DNA of 45,181 bases from Intestinibacter sp964449895. GTDB taxonomy: Bacteria > Bacillota > Clostridia > Peptostreptococcales > Peptostreptococcaceae. Each line of letters begins with the position of its first letter. Position 1 is the first letter of the stretch. Shown in pieces: positions 41,892 to 45,181 of this stretch. The notes below the pieces were generated by a model. The model was not told where the DNA came from. It was given only the letters and a program-made list of their open reading frames with translations, and ran no database searches. The position numbers and the translations under genes were made by a program. Location: assembly GCA_964449895.1 (NCBI GenBank), contig CAYVBY010000018.1, forward strand, positions 1-45,181, in the 5' to 3' direction.

Positions 41892-42231
41892 AACAAGTCA
41901 GAAATCGTATGTTTCTAAAGTTGAAAAATGTAAGCAAAAGATTAGTCAACAGCCAAATAAGTTTTTAAATAAAATAGGTAGTTTTATATGTTCTGAAGCT
42001 AGAAGAAAACAACGCAGAAGAAAGGGACGTATGAGAAAAGGAACTCAATATTGGGCAAGAAAAAGAGAAAAAGATTTGCAAATAGGAACAAAATGTTTCT
42101 ACGAGCCAGCTTTTGAACTTGGTAATATAAAAGTACAAGCTGAACCAACTTTTTTGCCAACTGTAGAAGAAAATATTAATACTATCGAATCTATGGTTAA
42201 AGCAAGTTATTCAGAATTGAATGGAGATTAA
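41881..42231 (+). CDS. HK97 gp10-like neck protein
   Basis: 116 residues from a TTG start after GGAGGCGGTAAAAA. Strongly basic in the middle (ARRKQRRRKGRMRKGTQYWARKRE), with a helical N-terminus. Size, order and charge match HK97-gp10/neck type 1 proteins between the joining protein and tail terminator. Family call is moderate because similarity is positional. Confidence 0.68.
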   Translation: MANRTSQKSYVSKVEKCKQKISQQPNKFLNKIGSFICSEARRKQRRRKGRMRKGTQYWARKREKDLQIGTKCFYEPAFELGNIKVQAEPTFLPTVEENINTIESMVKASYSELNGD

Positions 42232-42232
42232 A

Positions 42233-42604
42233 ATGAATAATTTATTAGAATTAATATTGAATGAATTAAAAAAAATACATCCTAGAGTTTATCTGGAGGA
42301 TGCAGAGGATGAAGCTGTCTTTCCGTATATAGTTTTTAGTATTGATACGGGGACAAATACAGAGATAAGACATGATGATATTTTAATTATTGAAATTTGG
42401 GATGAAAATCAAGATACAACTGAAATAGAGGATATAGCTGATGGAATAGAAAAACACTTTAATTATGAATGTTTCAATACAGATAAATTATCTACTGCAA
42501 TTTATAAAGAGACAAGATCTAGAAGTGAAAAAGATAAAAAAGAAGATTTATCTTGTAGAGAATTAAGATTTGAAACACAAACTTATTATTTTGAGGAGGT
42601 TTGA
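42233..42604 (+). CDS. Tail terminator / tail completion protein
   Basis: 123 residues from the ATG six bases after GGAG. The pattern LLELILNELKKIHPRVYLED, then FPYIVFSIDTG and ILIIEIWDENQDTTEIEDIA, matches tail-terminator proteins that cap the tail tube. It overlaps no other gene and ends one base before the tail tube gene. Confidence 0.75.
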   Translation: MNNLLELILNELKKIHPRVYLEDAEDEAVFPYIVFSIDTGTNTEIRHDDILIIEIWDENQDTTEIEDIADGIEKHFNYECFNTDKLSTAIYKETRSRSEKDKKEDLSCRELRFETQTYYFEEV

Positions 42605-42605
42605 A

Positions 42606-43124
42606 ATGGCAATTAATAAAGCAACAACTATACTGTTAGGGCATGGAATATTTGCAATAAATGGAAAAACAATAGCACTTACGAGAGGTGGTGGTCAATT
42701 TGTTGTTGAAAGAGAGTATAGAGAGATAGAGGCTGATGGATATCCAGGACCTATCAAAGGCAATATTGTTATAGACAGAAGTATAGCAAAATTAACTATA
42801 AATCAGCTTACTATAGTTCCTGAAGATTTTGCAAGTATGTATCCAGGGATGGTCGTTGATACTACAAGTGGAACAGTAAAAATAACAGGTGATCATACAA
42901 TAAAGGATACAGATTATCAAGATGAAGTTACATGGACTGGAAAGACTAGAGAAGGAAAAGCTGTAAAAATAACAGTTGAAAATGCTATAAATTTAGAAAA
43001 TTTAGACTGGTCCATGGAGGATAAAAATGAAGTGATTAATACTCTTACATATACTTCATGTTTTATTGAAGGAGAACAAGATAAAGAACCTTGGAATATT
43101 GAATGGGCTGTGCCTGCAGCTTAA
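42606..43124 (+). CDS. Major tail (tube) protein
   Basis: 172 residues from the ATG following TTGAGGAGGTTTGAA; an in-frame start 36 bases upstream lies inside the previous gene. Beta-rich with motifs HGIFAINGKTIALTRGGGQF and AKLTINQLTIVPEDFASMYPG, common to tail tube proteins of long-tailed Firmicute phages. A strong terminator follows, as often seen after highly expressed structural genes. Confidence 0.8.
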   Translation: MAINKATTILLGHGIFAINGKTIALTRGGGQFVVEREYREIEADGYPGPIKGNIVIDRSIAKLTINQLTIVPEDFASMYPGMVVDTTSGTVKITGDHTIKDTDYQDEVTWTGKTREGKAVKITVENAINLENLDWSMEDKNEVINTLTYTSCFIEGEQDKEPWNIEWAVPAA

Positions 43125-43132
43125 AAAAATAC

Positions 43133-43162
43133 GCCTTACAACTTTGTTGTAGGGCTTTTTTT
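43133..43162 (+). terminator. Terminator after the tail tube gene
   Basis: GCCTTACAAC and GTTGTAGGGC pair over 10 bp with one T-G wobble and a TTT loop, followed by TTTTTTT. It probably lowers transcription of the tail assembly genes relative to the tube gene. Confidence 0.88.
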
Positions 43163-43172
43163 AGGAGGAAAA

Positions 43173-43514
43173 ATGGAGATTAGAAGATTAAAAACTAAAG
43201 ATGTATTTAAATTTAGAAAAATATTAAAAAAAATAAATGAAAATGATATATTGACTGACTTATTAAAAAAAGCAGTTGAAGAAACTGAAACTGAAGAAAC
43301 AATTGGAGTAGAAATTATAGGTTTCATTATAGATAATTTAGATGTTGCAGAACAAGAAATTTTAGAATTTTTAGGTGATATATGTGGATTAAGTTCAGAT
43401 GAATTTTTAAATTTAGATTTGATTGATGTCCAAAAAATAGCAAAGGAAATAGCTGAAAAAAATAATTTAACAGCTTTTTTGAAAGCAGTAGGGAAATTAA
43501 TGAATTCGAAATAA
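43173..43514 (+). CDS. Tail assembly chaperone, short form (gpG-like)
   Basis: 113 residues, acidic and helical (VEIIGFIIDNLDVAEQEILEF, then ICGLSSDEFLNLDLIDVQKI). Its place between the tail tube and tape-measure genes identifies it as the G-type chaperone. TTAGGAGGAAAA precedes the ATG. A slippery heptamer near its end feeds the longer G-T product. Confidence 0.82.
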   Translation: MEIRRLKTKDVFKFRKILKKINENDILTDLLKKAVEETETEETIGVEIIGFIIDNLDVAEQEILEFLGDICGLSSDEFLNLDLIDVQKIAKEIAEKNNLTAFLKAVGKLMNSK

Positions 43515-43804
43515 TTGACTTACTGCTTTCAAGATATAAAGATATAAATTATGTTTTAGAACTTGAATTTGAAGACTTTGAAGAATTGCTAAAGATTATT
43601 TATAAAAATATTGAAACTGAAAAACTCTGGGATTTATATTTAGTAAATTTTTCGCACATGGATAAAAATAATTTTGAAAGCTTTGAAGATTATAAAAACA
43701 GAGTAAAATCAGTAGATATTACAAGTGATAAATTAGCAACTGTTGAAGAAGTCATGGAAGAAATGGAAGAAGTAATGGCTGCTTTTAGTAGGAAAGGGGG
43801 CTAA
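43173..43804 (+). CDS. Tail assembly chaperone fusion (gpGT-like) made by -1 frameshifting
   Basis: The heptamer T-TTT-TTG at 43475-43481 is in the right frame for -1 slippage. After slippage the frame continues without a stop as FESSREINEFEIIDLLLSRY and onward to 43804, giving about 210 residues. The downstream part has no good start of its own; a fragment from 43586 would begin within a helix. The extension includes LWDLYLVNFSHMDKNNFESF, typical of T-domains. The G and GT forms chaperone the tape measure protein in long-tailed phages. Confidence 0.75.
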
Positions 43805-43809
43805 ATGAG

Positions 43810-45181
43810 TTGGAGATATTTAAGCTCTTTGGGACTATCTTGGTTAAAGATGAAGAGGCATTAAAAAAACTAGATGGTTTTGATAAGAAGGCAGAAAGTA
43901 AATCTAAAAAAATAAAGGAGATATTTTCTACTATAGGAAAAACTGCAGCTGCAATAGGAGCAGTTGCAGGTGGAGTTTTACTGTCTTTAGGTGAATCTAC
44001 AATAGAATTAGCTAACAATCAATCTAAATTAACAGCATCTCTAAAAGATTCAGGGCATAGTGCTGGCTGGATGAAGGACCAATACAGTAATTTGTACGGA
44101 TATCTTGGTGATGATATGGCTGTTACAAATACGATTCTTAATATGGAAAAATTAGGATTGAGTCAAAAAGAAACCGCAGCATTAACCAATTCAGCGATAG
44201 CAGTTTGGACAGCTTATGGGGATAGTATCCCTTTGGAAGGGCTGGCTGAAAGTATTAACGAAACAGTTATGGTTGGTAAAGTAACAGGAACTCTTGCTGA
44301 TGCTCTTAATTGGGCAGGTATTTCAGAAGATGATTTTAATAACAAATTGGCAAAATGTAATTCAGAGCAAGAAAGAGCTACTCTGATAACAGAGACGCTA
44401 AATAAAAAATACGAGAATATTAAAGAAGAATACGATAAAGTAAATGAAAAAACTATTGCATATTTAAAATCGCAATCTGATTTAGAGCAAGCTCAAACAA
44501 AATTAGGTCAAGCTATGTTACCAGTGAATACAGCATTAAATAGTTTAACAGCTATTTTTGCAAATGCACTTGCTCCTGTTATTGAAAGTGCGACTGATAA
44601 GTTTAGTGCTTTTATGAATATATTAAAAAATGGTGGAAATATTAGCAAATTTTTTAGTGATAGTACAAAAAATATCGCTAGCGAATTTGATAAAACGGTA
44701 TCTAAATTTACAGGAAAAGCAGTAGATCTTATAGGCAAATTAGGAGAAGGTATAAAAAATAATATGCCTTCAGTTTTATCAAATATGTTAGATGTTATAA
44801 CAGGGTTATCTGAAACAGTATTGCAAAATGCTCCTAAATTAGTTAGTGGAGGTATGGAATTACTTGTTAATTTAGCACAAGGCATAGCTAATTCTATGCC
44901 TATACTAATTGAAAAAGTACCAACAATTGTCAGTAATATTGCAAATACAATATCAGCTAGCATACCTATAATCATAGTTAAAGGTGCAGAAATTGTACTA
45001 GCTCTTATTAAAGGTATTATAAGTTCGATTCCTACATTAGTTGCTAACTTGCCTAAAGTTATTTCAGCGATAATTGACGTTTGGAATGCAATTAATTGGA
45101 TGAGTCTTGGGAAAAATTTAATCACAGGAATAGTAAATGGGATTAAAAATTTAGGTGGAAATTTAATCAGTACTGCAAAAA
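43810..45181 (+). CDS. Tape measure protein, 3' partial
   Basis: 457 residues visible, running off the window end. Start TTG nine bases after GGGGG; an ATG at 43804 is in a frame that closes after 19 codons. The opening MEIFKLFGTILVKDEEALKK is the usual start of Firmicute tape measure proteins. Then come KTAAAIGAVAGGVLLSLGES and the phage-minor-tail region LTASLKDSGHSAGWMKDQY. The C-terminal visible part has repeated hydrophobic helices (such as IVSNIANTISASIPIIIVK). It sets tail length and implies a long non-contractile tail, since no sheath gene is present. Confidence 0.9.
   Translation, partial: MEIFKLFGTILVKDEEALKKLDGFDKKAESKSKKIKEIFSTIGKTAAAIGAVAGGVLLSLGESTIELANNQSKLTASLKDSGHSAGWMKDQYSNLYGYLGDDMAVTNTILNMEKLGLSQKETAALTNSAIAVWTAYGDSIPLEGLAESINETVMVGKVTGTLADALNWAGISEDDFNNKLAKCNSEQERATLITETLNKKYENIKEEYDKVNEKTIAYLKSQSDLEQAQTKLGQAMLPVNTALNSLTAIFANALAPVIESATDKFSAFMNILKNGGNISKFFSDSTKNIASEFDKTVSKFTGKAVDLIGKLGEGIKNNMPSVLSNMLDVITGLSETVLQNAPKLVSGGMELLVNLAQGIANSMPILIEKVPTIVSNIANTISASIPIIIVKGAEIVLALIKGIISSIPTLVANLPKVISAIIDVWNAINWMSLGKNLITGIVNGIKNLGGNLISTAK

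Noticed and set aside
44508..45125. Long minus-strand hydrophobic frame of 205 codons
   Set aside because: It is antisense to the tape measure gene, whose start, ribosome site and motifs are clear; hydrophobicity reflects the complement of its helices.

Overview
The window is a very AT-rich chromosomal segment from an anaerobic, hydrogen-metabolising Clostridia-type Firmicute. The evidence is an [FeFe]-hydrogenase operon, a Rex redox repressor, strong GGAGG ribosome sites, frequent TTG/GTG starts and AGA-dominated arginine codons. A member of the Peptostreptococcaceae would fit, but the sequence alone does not fix the genus.

Layout. (1) 1-4930: the end of an NADH-linked flavoprotein subunit (HydB type), the [FeFe]-hydrogenase catalytic subunit HydA, and a GltD/NfnB-like FAD/NAD(P) oxidoreductase. 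(2) 5200-7050: a DUF975-type membrane protein (minus strand) and an SsuA/NMT1-like substrate-binding lipoprotein. (3) 7153-17575: a complete type I-B CRISPR-Cas locus in the order cas8b-cas7-cas5-cas3-cas6-cas1-cas2-cas4, then a leader and 23 identical 37-nt repeats with 22 spacers. An internally deleted IS3-family element sits just beyond the array. (4) 18644-20549 (minus strand): Rex and a PTS EIIC_2-type permease. (5) 20878-21450: an SsuB/TauB-like ABC ATPase cut off just after its H-loop by the left end of a prophage. (6) From about 21450 to the end of the window: an HK97-type, long-tailed prophage that runs out of the window inside its tape-measure gene.

Prophage organisation. On the minus strand are the lysogeny and cargo genes: an orphan HicB, a solitary DNA methyltransferase, a HEPN protein paired with a DUF262 protein, a Ser-rich membrane protein with a C-terminal Cys/His domain, an ImmA/IrrE-like protein and a CI-like repressor. 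On the plus strand follow a Cro-like protein, an ORF6N/KilAC antirepressor, small early genes, a replication initiator carrying six iterons (probable origin), more small genes, and a sigma-region-4-like late activator. Next come a late control region (phased operator, structured leader RNA, terminator), a recombinase-like gene, an HTH packaging-type gene, HNH-P-loop, TerS (P27), TerL, portal, protease, capsid, head-tail connectors, tail terminator, tail tube, the frameshifting tail-assembly chaperone pair, and tape measure.

How the parts relate. The most striking link is that CRISPR spacer 15 matches 28 of 37 bases of a gene in the resident prophage (32248-32284), and the differences keep the protein almost unchanged. 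The host has therefore apparently vaccinated itself against a relative of the phage it now carries, and mismatches near the PAM end could explain why the prophage is tolerated. The DUF262-HEPN pair and the Ser-rich membrane gene share a duplicated upstream element with an 18-bp inverted repeat, so they probably form one co-regulated cargo, plausibly anti-phage. The late control region combines four TATAC motifs at exactly 11-bp spacing, a roughly 120-nt folded leader with a tRNA-like T-arm, and a terminator, which looks like an uncharacterised late-operon switch. Two single-base frameshifts (recombinase-like gene and HTH packaging gene) may be decay, sequencing error or recoding.
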